From Wukongibacter sp050859025 (lineage in GTDB: Bacteria; Bacillota; Clostridia; Peptostreptococcales; Caminicellaceae), in assembly GCF_050859025.1 (NCBI RefSeq), contig NZ_CP138200.1:1798001-1862000 (forward strand): 64,000 nt of DNA, written 5' to 3'. Position numbers and translations under genes: made by a program. The notes under the pieces were generated by a model that searched no databases, had not been told where the DNA came from, and worked only from the letters and a program-made list of their open reading frames with translations. Shown piece by piece: positions 18,921 through 27,743 of this stretch (position 1 is the first letter of the stretch; every line of letters starts with the position of its first letter).

Positions 18921-19227
18921 CTACTTCAAAAATGGTGGACCAAAACTTGCTCGATTTAATAAACTTAAACTTCACCAAACGATGAATCAAAGTAATTGAT
19001 GATGATAAAATCACAACACCATAGATCACTTGCTTACCAAAGGGTTTAGATGCATTCTTAAAAAAATCAATAAGGTAGCCCAATGGAATATTGACAGCAC
19101 CATCCCTTATTAATGGGAACAGAAATAGAAACACACCAATAAGTGATGGAATTAGAAATTTCATATAGTCTTTACTGCTCAACTGTTCATTAACTTCTGG
19201 GTTATTTGGTATAACTGATTTCTTCAT
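18859..19227 (-). pseudogene. YjiH-family transporter gene, 5' fragment
   Basis: 122 codons from an ATG with GGAGG upstream encode the N-terminus of a YjiH/nucleoside-recognition-type membrane protein: MKKSVIPNNP, then YMKFLIPSLIGVFLFLFPLI and a second hydrophobic segment YGVVILSSSITLIHRL. Full-length relatives have roughly 400-450 residues. After WSTIFEV the frame runs into the sigma-54 regulator sequence in the wrong frame and stops. A deletion has therefore joined the transporter 5' end to the regulator. The family call rests on the N-terminal pattern. Confidence 0.7.
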
Positions 19228-19298
19228 AAAATCATTCCTCCTTATAATTTTGTACATGCTACATCAATCGCGATTGTCTGTATATATGACTTTGTATT

Positions 19299-19315
19299 AA
19301 GCAACTTTGATGCCA
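19299..19315 (-). promoter_or_regulatory. Sigma-54 (-24/-12) promoter
   Basis: The minus strand reads TGGCATCAAAGTTGCTT, with the GG and GC dinucleotides exactly 10 nt apart as in the consensus TGGCAC-N5-TTGC. It points at the YjiH fragment and the regulator gene, about 70 nt before the ATG at 19227. Confidence 0.8.
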
Positions 19316-19334
19316 ATAAGAAGTTATGATTTTT

Positions 19335-19358
19335 CAAAGGGTACAGCCGTACCTTTTG
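19335..19358. promoter_or_regulatory. Candidate upstream activator site
   Basis: A palindrome of GGTAC-AGCC-GTACC flanked by CAAA and TTTG lies about 20 bp upstream of the -24 element. Its position and symmetry fit the enhancer of a sigma-54 activator, most simply the adjacent regulator. The spacing is shorter than many classical sites. Confidence 0.55.
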
Positions 19359-19581
19359 AAACTAATTTTATCATATTGAGAATTTTCCCTTGAAAATTAG
19401 TTTGGCTCTAGTCTTTATAGACTTCTATATGTTGTTTTTATCACAATTTTCCAGTTGTTTTATCGAACAGATAGTGGGAAGGTTTGGAGTGACCCCTAAG
19501 TATGTGGGTTCTACTAAAAAAGTATAATAGTTAGAGAATATTAATATCCCACGACCGAAGAACTAGTATAATGGGTTAATT

Positions 19582-19630
19582 TAAAGTATATATAGAGTAT
19601 CTGCATTATATAAGGTATTTTCAAAAATTT
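19582..19630. repeat. 49-bp segment shared with 27744-27792
   Basis: Identical over 49 bases to the end of the small gene at 27743-27997, starting TAAAGTATATATAGAG and ending TTCAAAAATTT. The IS element begins at the next base. The rest of that gene is not found on the other side of the IS. Confidence 0.85.
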
Positions 19631-21048
19631 AGGAATGTATAAAGTTTTGTGTAAATGGTCAATAATTCCAATAACAAGGAGATGACTATTTATGCAAAAC
19701 TTTAATAATTTAACAATAAAAGAGTTAGCGGAGAACTGTCAAACAGTAGATGAGGTACAAGAAGCTATCAAGATAATATTTAGAGAAACCATACAGCAAG
19801 CGTTAGAAGCGGAGCTTGAACATCATCTAGGTTATGGCAAAAATGACCCTAATGGGAATAATTCTGGTAACAGTAGAAATGGATATAGCAAGAAAGTTAT
19901 TCAAACAAATTTCGGTAAAACTGATTTAAAAGTTCCAAGAGATAGAAATGGAAAATTTGAACCTAAGATTATTGAAAAATATGAAAGAACAACTAATCGA
20001 ATTGAAGATCAAATAATAGCAATGTATGCCAAAGGAATGTCCACAAGAGATATTGAAGACCATATGAAAGATATTTATGGAATAGATGTATCACCAACTA
20101 TGGTAAGTAAAATAACCGATAAAATAATTCCTCAGATTCAAGAGTGGCAATCTAGGCCCCTAGAAAGAGTTTATCCAATAGTTTTTCTAGATGCTATTCA
20201 TTTTAAAGTAAGAAAGGAAAATAGAGTAGTTAACAAAGCAGCTTATACTGTTCTTGGTATAAATATGGAAGGGAAAAAAGATATTTTAGGAATATGGGTA
20301 GGAGAAAGCGAAAGCGCCTCCTTCTGGCTAGGGGTATGTAATGACCTTAAAAATAGGGGTGTAGAAGATATATTAATAGCTTGTAAAGATGGCTTATCAG
20401 GTTTTTCAGAAGCTATTAACAGTGCTTCTCCAAAGGCGGAAATTCAGCTTTGTGTAATTCATGAAATCAGAAATAACATTAAGTATGTACCATAAGTACA
20501 GAAGAACTGTTATGAAGGATATTAAGAAGATATATCAGGCTTTAACGATAGAAGAAGCAGAGCTTAAGTTTGAAGAGTTTAAAACTGCTTGGGGAGGTAA
20601 ATATCCTTTAATCATTAAATCATGGGAGAATAAATGGGATGAACTTACGGCGTACTTTAAATATCCCTATAAAATGCGAAAACTAATATATACCACAAAT
20701 ATAGTAGAAAGATATCATAGACAGTTTAGAAAAGTTACTAAGAATAAAACTACATATCCTGCGGATGAAGCTTTAGTTAAAATAATTTATCTAGCTACAA
20801 TGAACATTCAGAAAAAATGGTCTAAGCCTATTAGACAATGGAACGAATGTATATCTCAGGTTGAAATATATTTTAGTGAAAGATTAAAAGAAGAGTTATC
20901 TATATAAGCTGTGACTATAAAAAATATAGGGGTAACTTTCCAGTCACCCCTCCTGCCCTTCGGGCTATTTATGCATATTTGATTAATAATTATTCACATG
21001 TGAATTTTTAATAAATCATCCATTTACACAAAATAATTTATATTCTCT
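19631..21048 (+). mobile_element. IS256-family insertion sequence
   Basis: The element is bounded by imperfect terminal inverted repeats of about 27 bp: the left end begins AGGAATGTATAAAG and the right end, read inwards, begins AGAGAATATAAATT; both run into TTTTGTGTAAATGG. A 7-bp target duplication AAAATTT lies at 19624-19630 and 21049-21055 (8 bp if one mismatch is allowed), matching the 8-9 bp habit of the family. It contains a single transposase gene, now frameshifted. Confidence 0.85.
19692..20907 (+). pseudogene. IS256-type (mutator) transposase, frameshifted
   Basis: DDE transposase of the IS256/mutator class. The first frame (19692-20495) carries the N-terminal region, FLDAIHFKVR with the first Asp and ACKDGLSGFSEAI with the second Asp. 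The second frame continues from about 20490 to 20907 with the C-terminal part, including TTNIVERYHRQFRK with the catalytic Glu. The two frames join inside the conserved segment that normally reads RNxxKYVxYKxRKxFMKDLKK; a 1-nt change near 20490-20496 creates the stop. Programmed frameshifting is not usual in this family, so the enzyme is probably dead. The ATG follows AAGGAG. Confidence 0.88.
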
Positions 21049-21186
21049 AAAATTTACGCTACATAATTTAAAATCAAATACACCTATTGCAGTTATTTCA
21101 CGAATTGCTTTTCCTTACCCCAAGCAAAGTAATATTAACAAGTACAATCTACATTACTAGTAAACGCAACTATATTCTAATTGCTC

Positions 21187-22007
21187 CTATTCCATTATAG
21201 ATTCAAATAATTTTTCTATTTTAGGTTTAACATCAATTTCAAAGCTATTATCTACTCTCTCATCTACTATCAAAGCTCTACACTCATCATATTCATCATA
21301 TTCGAAATGTTCTGTAATATGTAATAAATAATCATATTCTTTAATATTTTTCCCCTTTTCTAAAATAATACATTTATAAGAGTAATACTTGTTTTCAATT
21401 ATTTTAATAATTTCTTCTTTAGTTCTTGGTGAAAACCAATAAAAAATTTCATCTTTGTTTGTTTCATAATTTAAATCAAGGAGCTTTTCTTTAGTTTTCA
21501 ATATAACATTTTTTAAAACAATCTCTTTAATTTCTTCGTTTACTCCTGTTATTTCGCTATTTGCATCTGGATATAAATTGCTTTCTAGTTGCAAAAAAAC
21601 CAATTGCTTTTCTTCTGATAGAAAACATTGCAAAATTTCAACTTCTTTTTTAGCAGCAGCCTTAAAAGTTCCTGGAAAGCTAAAATCCATTATTAAATTA
21701 TCTAATATTTTCAAATAAACCTCTCCCTTTTTCAATTTAAGTATAGATGAATAAATTGTAGATTTGTATTTCGTGGACGGTACTCCCTTAGAAAAAATAT
21801 TGTACCTTTTCTTTTTTAAAGCAAAAAAATTACTATATGGAGACCATCTCAATTCAATAATAGTGAAATGTATACGTCTATATAAATCATCCTTCCATAA
21901 GACCATTGAGTCGTCATAATGTATTTTCTTAAAATATTCTCTAGGATTTTTTATTTTAAAGAAGATTTTTTAGATAACTGTTCTTCTGTATACTTTTCAG
22001 CTTTCAT
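21187..22007 (-). pseudogene. Unrecognised gene with a probable frameshift
   Basis: The main open frame (21187-21906 from the ATG, 239 codons) clearly continues upstream as NPREYFKKIHYDDS and so lacks a proper start there. A short frame starting MKAEKYTEEQLSKK from an ATG at 22007 meets it if one base is shifted near 21966, suggesting one gene of about 273 codons broken by an indel. The product is acidic and soluble-looking with no motif I recognise. It lies just right of the IS element. Confidence 0.4.
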
Positions 22008-22017
22008 AGATGAGAGT

Positions 22018-22167
22018 TCATATATTAATATTATTAACTTCATCTAGTATGTTTTTTATTTGTTGAGCTTTAAAAAAATCAATTGAGAATTGGAAAAGTA
22101 AACAAAGCAAAATTATTATTGTAATTATACTTAAAATTTGTAAAATTTTTTTATATATAAATCTCAC
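22018..22167 (-). CDS. Possible small membrane protein (49 aa)
   Basis: GTG start without a clear ribosome site; one hydrophobic segment (LQILSIITIIILLCLLF), then a short polar tail. It ends 11 bp before the ATG of the broken gene that follows, so the pair may once have been one operon or one membrane-anchored protein. Confidence 0.3.
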   Translation of the reverse strand: MRFIYKKILQILSIITIIILLCLLFQFSIDFFKAQQIKNILDEVNNINI

Positions 22168-22541
22168 TCAATCTATTCATTGATTTAACAGTTAAATAAT
22201 AACATTTTTAAGAATAAAAAACAAATCCTTTTTACCCAAAAAGGGGTACCGCCCGCAAAATACAGAGCTATCATGTTAATACATATATTTCTAATTATGT
22301 TTATAAATAATGGATTTTCGTATAAAAGAGCTATTTTCTTCTGTATTTTTATTAATTCAAAATGTTGTATCAGTTATTTAAATATCTCTAGGATATTATA
22401 ACAATAGTTTAAAAAATCAGTTTTAGAATATTGTTACCTACTTAAATGGAAATATATGTATTAGCGTAGTGGATTTGTATTCCGTGGGCAGCACTTCTTA
22501 TTGAATCTAAGCAAGTAATTACAATTTTTAGTGTGTAAGTA
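22168..22541. other. Decayed AT-rich region
   Basis: No gene is supported. At about 22470-22505 a stretch reading GTGGATTTGTATTCCGTGG matches 21765-21785 (inside the broken gene) with few changes and one missing base, which suggests a leftover fragment of a second copy. Confidence 0.4.
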
Positions 22542-22751
22542 ATGCAGAATGTTAAATTACATTTTAAAAAACTTATTATAATAATTTATATCATTGCTTT
22601 TTTGCTAGCTTATGTTGTTAATTATAAGTGCATGTATATATACTTTTTAATTGCTGGGGTTCTTATGTGTGATAGATATATTATGAGATTCATTTTTGGT
22701 TCACAGTATGAAATACGAGTGAAGATAATGCTGATGCTATTAAAAAAGTAG
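22542..22751 (+). CDS. Possible small membrane protein (69 aa)
   Basis: Two hydrophobic stretches (LIIIIYIIAFLLAYVV and CMYIYFLIAGVLM) followed by a basic tail. There is no good ribosome site and the region is degenerate, so this may be a chance frame in AT-rich DNA. Confidence 0.2.
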   Translation: MQNVKLHFKKLIIIIYIIAFLLAYVVNYKCMYIYFLIAGVLMCDRYIMRFIFGSQYEIRVKIMLMLLKK

Positions 22752-22803
22752 GTTTTTTTCAGCATTTCCGAACCTTTACTTCGATATATGTTCCCGTTTT
22801 ATA

Positions 22804-23253
22804 CTACTTGGTTTTTAAATGTAGTATTTCTTTTTTATTGTCACGTATAATTAATACTTCTATTGTATGATCTTGATTATAATCACTAGGAATATTGGTA
22901 GTGCTTGATAGAGTTAATATCCTATTCTTTAATCCAACCTTATTTAATATGATTTTTTCTTTTGTCTCATTAGTACCATCCTTAAATGAATATTCTAAAA
23001 CTTCCACATTATCAAAGTCACTTAAATCTTTTCTATATGTAAGTTTCAGAGTTCTATTGTATAAAATCTCCTGTGATTTGTTTACAAAATGTTTATTTTT
23101 GCCTTTTTCCTTAATAATACACTCTGCTTCCCAATATTCATTCTCGAAATAGTAGTTATAACTATTAACAAATTCCTTGTTTTTGATTAAATATACAAAC
23201 AAAGTGCTTATAAAAAATATTGTTAGAAACATTAATAGTAATTTTTTCTTCAA
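22804..23253 (-). CDS. Uncharacterised membrane-anchored protein
   Basis: About 149 aa. One N-terminal transmembrane helix (LLLMFLTIFFISTLFVYLI) is followed by a hydrophilic domain rich in beta-forming residues, with no motif recognised. I prefer the TTG at 23253, 11 nt after GAAGGAG, over the in-frame GTG at 23265 that touches the ribosome site. It stands alone among pseudogenes; a lipoprotein-like secreted role cannot be argued because there is no lipobox. Confidence 0.5.
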   Translation of the reverse strand: MKKKLLLMFLTIFFISTLFVYLIKNKEFVNSYNYYFENEYWEAECIIKEKGKNKHFVNKSQEILYNRTLKLTYRKDLSDFDNVEVLEYSFKDGTNETKEKIILNKVGLKNRILTLSSTTNIPSDYNQDHTIEVLIIRDNKKEILHLKTK

Positions 23254-23553
23254 TGTGCTTCTCACTCCTTCTATAAATAAAATAATAGTCGATTTTCACT
23301 TTGTTCTAAAGATTCTAATTTAATTTTAAATCAGATTGGATTCTGCGGAAAAAAACTTAAGCTTACACTTTAAATTTATTTGCCAATAAAGCTAAAAAAA
23401 GGGTGAAGATTTTATTACTACTTGTTAAAATTATTATTCTAGAAATAGTAAAACTTGAACATGCTATGTCTATTTAGACAAGGATTATAGACTCTATTAT
23501 GGTATTTGACGGAATTCTGATTAACTGGAAAATATATATCAAAATATAAAAAT
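23254..23553. other. Intergenic, nothing recognised
   Basis: AT-rich and without a credible frame or repeat before the hairpin at 23554. Confidence 0.4.
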
Positions 23554-23584
23554 GGCTATCAAATTCACATTTTGATAGCCGTTT
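23554..23584 (+). terminator. Rho-independent terminator
   Basis: GGCTATCAAA pairs with TTTGATAGCC around a short loop (TTCACAT), then GTTTGTC. No intact gene ends just before it; it may be a relic of a lost gene. Confidence 0.6.
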
Positions 23585-23665
23585 GTCTACAATTTGAAGC
23601 TGAAGGTTTTTCCCATAGCTTTTTATAATGGTGAATACAAAGTATCTACCAAGAGATTATTCTAG

Positions 23666-24418
23666 ATTTTTCAACAAATCCAGTACTTTAACTATACTGT
23701 TAGATCAGGAGACTATCTCTATAGAATAAGTAAACAATTTGATGTTTCTATTGAAAGTATTAAAGAAGCAAGTAATCTACAAAGCAATAATATATTTGTA
23801 GGCCAGTCTCTCAGCATTCCCAATCCAAAGTCCGCGGAGCTTATAAATAATACAGATGATTTAGCTGTAGTAGTCAATAAAAAATATAGATTACCATCGG
23901 ATTATATTCCTAAAAGCTTAGTTGTTCCAAAGGTTAAATTTCTATCTGAGGAATATGCTTCTAAAAAGCTTATGAGACAAGATGCTGCTAAGGCTTTAGA
24001 AGAGCTATTTAGTGAAGCAGAAAAGGATGGTATAGATATATATGCAATATCAGGATATCGGTCATATGATAGGCAAGAATATATATTCACTTCAAAGGTA
24101 ATGGAGCGTGGTATTTATGTGGCAAATCAAACCAGTGCTAAACCAGGTGAAAGTGAACATCAAACAGGTTTAGCTATGGATGTATCAAGCCCCAGTGTCA
24201 ATTTTCAATTGACCCAATATTATGGTCATACAAGGGAAGGTAAGTGGCTTGTTGAAAATGTACCTAAACATGGTTTTATTATAAGATATCCAGAGGGAAA
24301 GGAATATATAACTGGATATAATTATGAGCCTTGGCATATTCGATATGTAGGAAAGAATGCAGCAGAGTTTATTATGAATGAAAATATTACACTTGAAGAG
24401 TATCTAGGTAAGGTTTAG
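23666..24418 (+). pseudogene. 5'-truncated LysM / VanY carboxypeptidase gene, copy B
   Basis: The frame is open from just after a TAG at 23663 but has no start codon until 23972. It encodes a LysM repeat (YTVRSGDYLYRISKQFD to IPNP) and a complete M15/VanY domain: RQDAAKALEELF, ISGYRSYDRQEYIF, SEHQTGLAMDVSS and EPWHIRYVG. The N-terminal domain and first LysM seen in copy A are missing. From about 24010 to 24424 it is almost identical to 9729-10145, so the duplication is recent. Translation from ATG 23972 would give a 148-aa VanY domain without targeting sequence. Confidence 0.82.
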
Positions 24419-24637
24419 TATTATGTAACTATATTATATTAAGAAGGAAAAATCGAATAATAAAATTTAATGTCATAGGGATGGTTTCTTTTGATGTTTT
24501 AATAGAATGATGATATAACCGTCTATATATGTAGTTACAATTTTTTTGTTTATGAAAAATTCTCTATATTGACTAACCATAATCTATTATAACAAATAAA
24601 TTTTTTATCTCTTTCAACATAGAATGACTAATACCAC

Positions 24638-26410
24638 TCAAAAAATCTTAGCTCGCTTTTTATTATTTGAATTACTTTCTGTCAAAAATAGTTTTATACT
24701 TTTGAGTTCATTGTTTTGGGGGTTGAAATAATAAGCATATAAACCTTCATCTTGCTTTAAGCTTAATAAATAATCTTCACTATCTTCAGCAGTATAATTG
24801 TATTTCGAAAGAAAACATTCAGTGTTATCTACTCTACAATAATAATTTAGCCATAAATCAAATTTTATTACATCTAGTAATTTAAATTTTATTTCATTAT
24901 CACTTAGATTACTTTCAACAAAGTTTTTTAAATAATCAGCAACCAAAGGCACAGTTGATTCATCAATCTTTATATGGCTAGTATCTTTAATATGTATGCT
25001 TATTTTGCTAAACCAATCAAATAATAAGCAAGCTGCTCCCTCCTCTAAAGTGAGATAATATAGTCTGAAAAAATTATCAAATCGATTACTATAAAATAAT
25101 ATCCAATATAAGAGTATATATGTTTGTCTAGATATATTTTTATTGGGGAAATAGTAGTAACTAGAGAAGATCTCTGGAAAATTTTTAATTTCTTTTTCTT
25201 CCCATTCGGTTAGATTACGTACTGATGAAAAGTCAGATAAAAAACCATCATATTTAATCTCACTAAAATATTTATTAGTTAGTTCAGTTTTAGACATTGG
25301 TGATAACATATGAATTTGAATACCTTTGAATCTTGGGCGAGTAGATCTAAAAATTAAGAATAGATTTATAGTTTTAATTAAATCTTCACTTCTTTCCTGC
25401 GGAAAGCCAACAATAAAAGATACAGTTGGTTTTATACCAATTAAATTCGCATAATTTATCATTTCTATAGCGTCTTTTATAACTAAATTTTTTTGTATTA
25501 TTTTTTGAATATAGTCAGAACCTGATTCTATACCAAAGAAAATATTTTTACATCCTGCTCTAAACATAAGTTCTAAAATATTTTTATCAACACAGTCCGC
25601 TCTAGTACTACAAGCCCATTCTATATTTAAGTTTGAATCAATTAGTGAGTTACAAAATTTCTTAATATATCTTTTATCGTATGTAAAATTATCATGCATT
25701 AAAGAAAATACTTTGGTGTTATATTGTTTTGTGATATTAATTATTTCACTTACTAATTTATTAATTGACTTAAGTCTATAGTTATTTTGATAGAACTTAG
25801 TTGCTGAACAGTATGTACATTTATATGGACACCCTCTTCCTGTCTCTATTTCAAATTCATCTATATCATTTATATTTGGATAAATATTATAGTTTATTTC
25901 TGGTAAAAGATCCATATCCGCAGTATTAACTATTTGTGGATTATTATTTTTAATCTGATTAATGCCAAAGTGCGGATTATATATTAATCCAATTGATTCT
26001 ATTGCTCTACTAGCTTTTATTGATAATATTAATTTATCAAGTAGATTCTCTGCCTCACCAACTACAATTATGTCTACAAAATTGTAATGTTCTATTATTT
26101 GCCTAGGTAACATACTTGCCTGTGGTCCTCCAAAAACGATTGGAATGTTATTAAACTTTTTCTTGATTTGAGAAGCCAAATATAGTGTTTTAGGGAAGGT
26201 ATTACACATTGTTGAAAAACCCACAAATAACAAATTATTATTATTGAGATTCCCAATTGCTTTTTTAACTTCATCATTGTCCATAGGCAAATCAAGAATT
26301 TCACATTTTATGTGATGCTTTTCTTCTAAATATGATGAAATTATTAATAATCCTAAAGGTAAAGAATTATGAAATCCTTGATTATTACTATTAAAAAATA
26401 TTGCTCTCAT
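24638..26410 (-). CDS. B12-binding radical SAM protein of a putative RiPP cluster
   Basis: 590 aa. The N-terminus is a cobalamin-binding domain (MRAIFFNSNNQGF, PLGLLIISSYLEE, LFVGFSTMCNTFP, IPIVFGGPQAS) to about residue 140. A radical SAM domain follows with the cluster ligands Cys194, Cys198 and Cys201 in GRGCPYKCTYCSA, plus FGIESGSD and VSFIVGFPQE. The last about 200 residues form a helical C-terminal domain typical of long B12-radical SAM proteins. Such enzymes methylate unactivated carbon or make other radical changes on small molecules and peptides. It overlaps the upstream radical SAM gene by 20 bp, so the two are coupled. The substrate is inferred to be the 76-aa peptide at 27380-27610. 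Confidence 0.88.
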   Translation of the reverse strand: MRAIFFNSNNQGFHNSLPLGLLIISSYLEEKHHIKCEILDLPMDNDEVKKAIGNLNNNNLLFVGFSTMCNTFPKTLYLASQIKKKFNNIPIVFGGPQASMLPRQIIEHYNFVDIIVVGEAENLLDKLILSIKASRAIESIGLIYNPHFGINQIKNNNPQIVNTADMDLLPEINYNIYPNINDIDEFEIETGRGCPYKCTYCSATKFYQNNYRLKSINKLVSEIINITKQYNTKVFSLMHDNFTYDKRYIKKFCNSLIDSNLNIEWACSTRADCVDKNILELMFRAGCKNIFFGIESGSDYIQKIIQKNLVIKDAIEMINYANLIGIKPTVSFIVGFPQERSEDLIKTINLFLIFRSTRPRFKGIQIHMLSPMSKTELTNKYFSEIKYDGFLSDFSSVRNLTEWEEKEIKNFPEIFSSYYYFPNKNISRQTYILLYWILFYSNRFDNFFRLYYLTLEEGAACLLFDWFSKISIHIKDTSHIKIDESTVPLVADYLKNFVESNLSDNEIKFKLLDVIKFDLWLNYYCRVDNTECFLSKYNYTAEDSEDYLLSLKQDEGLYAYYFNPQNNELKSIKLFLTESNSNNKKRAKIF

Positions 26411-27368
26411 TTAAATCACCATAATATAACCCTTCTAGTAGCTTTATTTTTTCTACATTAGAAATGCAGAAACTTTGTAAACGACTATATAACTCTTTAT
26501 TCTTCATTAATAAATAACAACAACCACAGGGAGAATAACTTAATATTGAATTGTTATGTGAATTATTGTCCAACATTTGAATCAGTCTCATAGATCCAAA
26601 TGTTTTAATGGCACGTAATACAATATTTGGTTTCATAAAATTCATCAAAATATCATCAAAATTTTCTGTAAAAATATTACCCATTCTAAGTGGATTATTT
26701 AATTCTGAGTTTGTCATTTCGCCACAACATGCATATACGTTGCCATTTGATTTTATTGCTAGAGTGTTAGTAGCTAGGCAAGGATATTTGTCATCATGAA
26801 TAGGGAAGATATTCTTATTTGCAATTTTTTTAGCTCTACCAAACGCCATCAATTTAAAAAATTCAACACGCTTTTCATATGGTGTTCCAAACAAATTATA
26901 TTGTTTTAAGACATCTAATTCTAACTCGTTTTGTATAAGTGTATATCTAATTTTTGAATTTAAGCCTATATTTGTGGAATGAAATAATAATTCTACAATA
27001 CTCTTTGTTGGAATGTATTGTGCATGAAATATATCTGTACTAAATGCAATGAGTGAGCAATCATAAATATTATCAAAAACATCTTGTCTTGTTTTAGGGT
27101 CTATCCCCCAAAAACCATTGGTGACTAATGAATACTTAAGTTTATATTTTCTTACTAGATCAATTGCAAAGAACAAAAGCTCTCTATCTAAGAATATTTC
27201 GCCACCTGTAAATGAAATAATTGAATCAGGATATTTTGCAATTGTGCTAATTACTATTTCTAGCTGTTCTTTTGTAAAAGTTTCACCTGCTTGTGGATGT
27301 GAAAGAGCTCCACAATGTTCACATTTCAAATTACAACATTTTGTTAAAATTATACCTACTTTTAGCAT
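26391..27368 (-). CDS. Radical SAM peptide-maturation-type protein
   Basis: 325 aa from the ATG at 27368, which has AGGGATG 6 nt upstream (an ATG 9 bp earlier is in frame). The [4Fe-4S] motif CNLKCEHC lies close to the N-terminus, with FTGGE and a later VTNG. Extra cysteines occur at YACCGE and SPCGCCYLL near the C-terminus, which suggests an auxiliary cluster as in SPASM/twitch proteins, although the seven-Cys SPASM pattern is not complete. It begins 12 bp after the peptide gene and overlaps the B12 enzyme, so it is the probable first modifying enzyme of the peptide. Confidence 0.85.
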   Translation of the reverse strand: MLKVGIILTKCCNLKCEHCGALSHPQAGETFTKEQLEIVISTIAKYPDSIISFTGGEIFLDRELLFFAIDLVRKYKLKYSLVTNGFWGIDPKTRQDVFDNIYDCSLIAFSTDIFHAQYIPTKSIVELLFHSTNIGLNSKIRYTLIQNELELDVLKQYNLFGTPYEKRVEFFKLMAFGRAKKIANKNIFPIHDDKYPCLATNTLAIKSNGNVYACCGEMTNSELNNPLRMGNIFTENFDDILMNFMKPNIVLRAIKTFGSMRLIQMLDNNSHNNSILSYSPCGCCYLLMKNKELYSRLQSFCISNVEKIKLLEGLYYGDLNESNIF

Positions 27369-27379
27369 TTTAAACATCC

Positions 27380-27610
27380 CTAGCTTAAAACTAATGCATG
27401 AACTCTAATTGCATCCGAATCTAAATCTCGAGCAATATCCAAGTCAACTTTTTCAATTTTAGTTACATCTAATTTCTTTAAGGCGTCCTTTTCTTTCTCG
27501 GTAAGATTATATTCATTCAGTATTTTATCGGGATTTGCTCTAAATTCTTTCCTTGCGTTTTCATCGCTCAAAATAGTAAAGAGTAACTTTTTAATTTTTT
27601 CACTTGCCAT
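27380..27610 (-). CDS. Putative RiPP precursor peptide (76 aa)
   Basis: A small acidic helical leader (residues about 1-50: KIKKLLFTILSDENARKEF, NPDKILNEYNLTEKEK, ALKKLD) looks like the LigA-like leader domains found on several modified-peptide precursors. A C-terminal tail of about 25 residues follows and ends DLDSDAIRVHALVLS. The tail has no Cys, Ser-rich, Gly-Gly or lanthipeptide pattern. AAGGAGAG is 9 nt before the ATG. It is directly upstream of two radical SAM genes, which is the main argument for a precursor. The function and the modification are inferred. Confidence 0.65.
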   Translation of the reverse strand: MASEKIKKLLFTILSDENARKEFRANPDKILNEYNLTEKEKDALKKLDVTKIEKVDLDIARDLDSDAIRVHALVLS

Positions 27611-27716
27611 TTATATACTCTCCTTTAAATTATTTTAAAAATTTTCCTTGTTCATCTATAAGTATTGCCTGTTCTAAAGTTTATATTCATCGATTATCCT
27701 TCATCTGTGATTATTT

Positions 27717-27743
27717 ATTTACACAAAATTTGTTATAGTATTC
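27717..27743. repeat. Possible IS terminal-repeat remnant
   Basis: TTTACACAAAATTTGTTATAGTATTCT resembles the right end of the IS at 21023-21047 (TTTACACAAAATAATTTATATTCTC). It directly abuts the 49-bp segment shared with the left flank of that IS. Confidence 0.45.

Noticed and set aside
19692..20907. Programmed frameshift in the transposase
   Set aside because: IS256-type elements normally encode one frame and no slippery heptamer is seen at the junction; a simple indel is more likely.
24638..27610. Complete lanthipeptide, sactipeptide or thiopeptide cluster
   Set aside because: The precursor tail has no Cys and there is no LanM, YcaO or lanthionine-type enzyme nearby.
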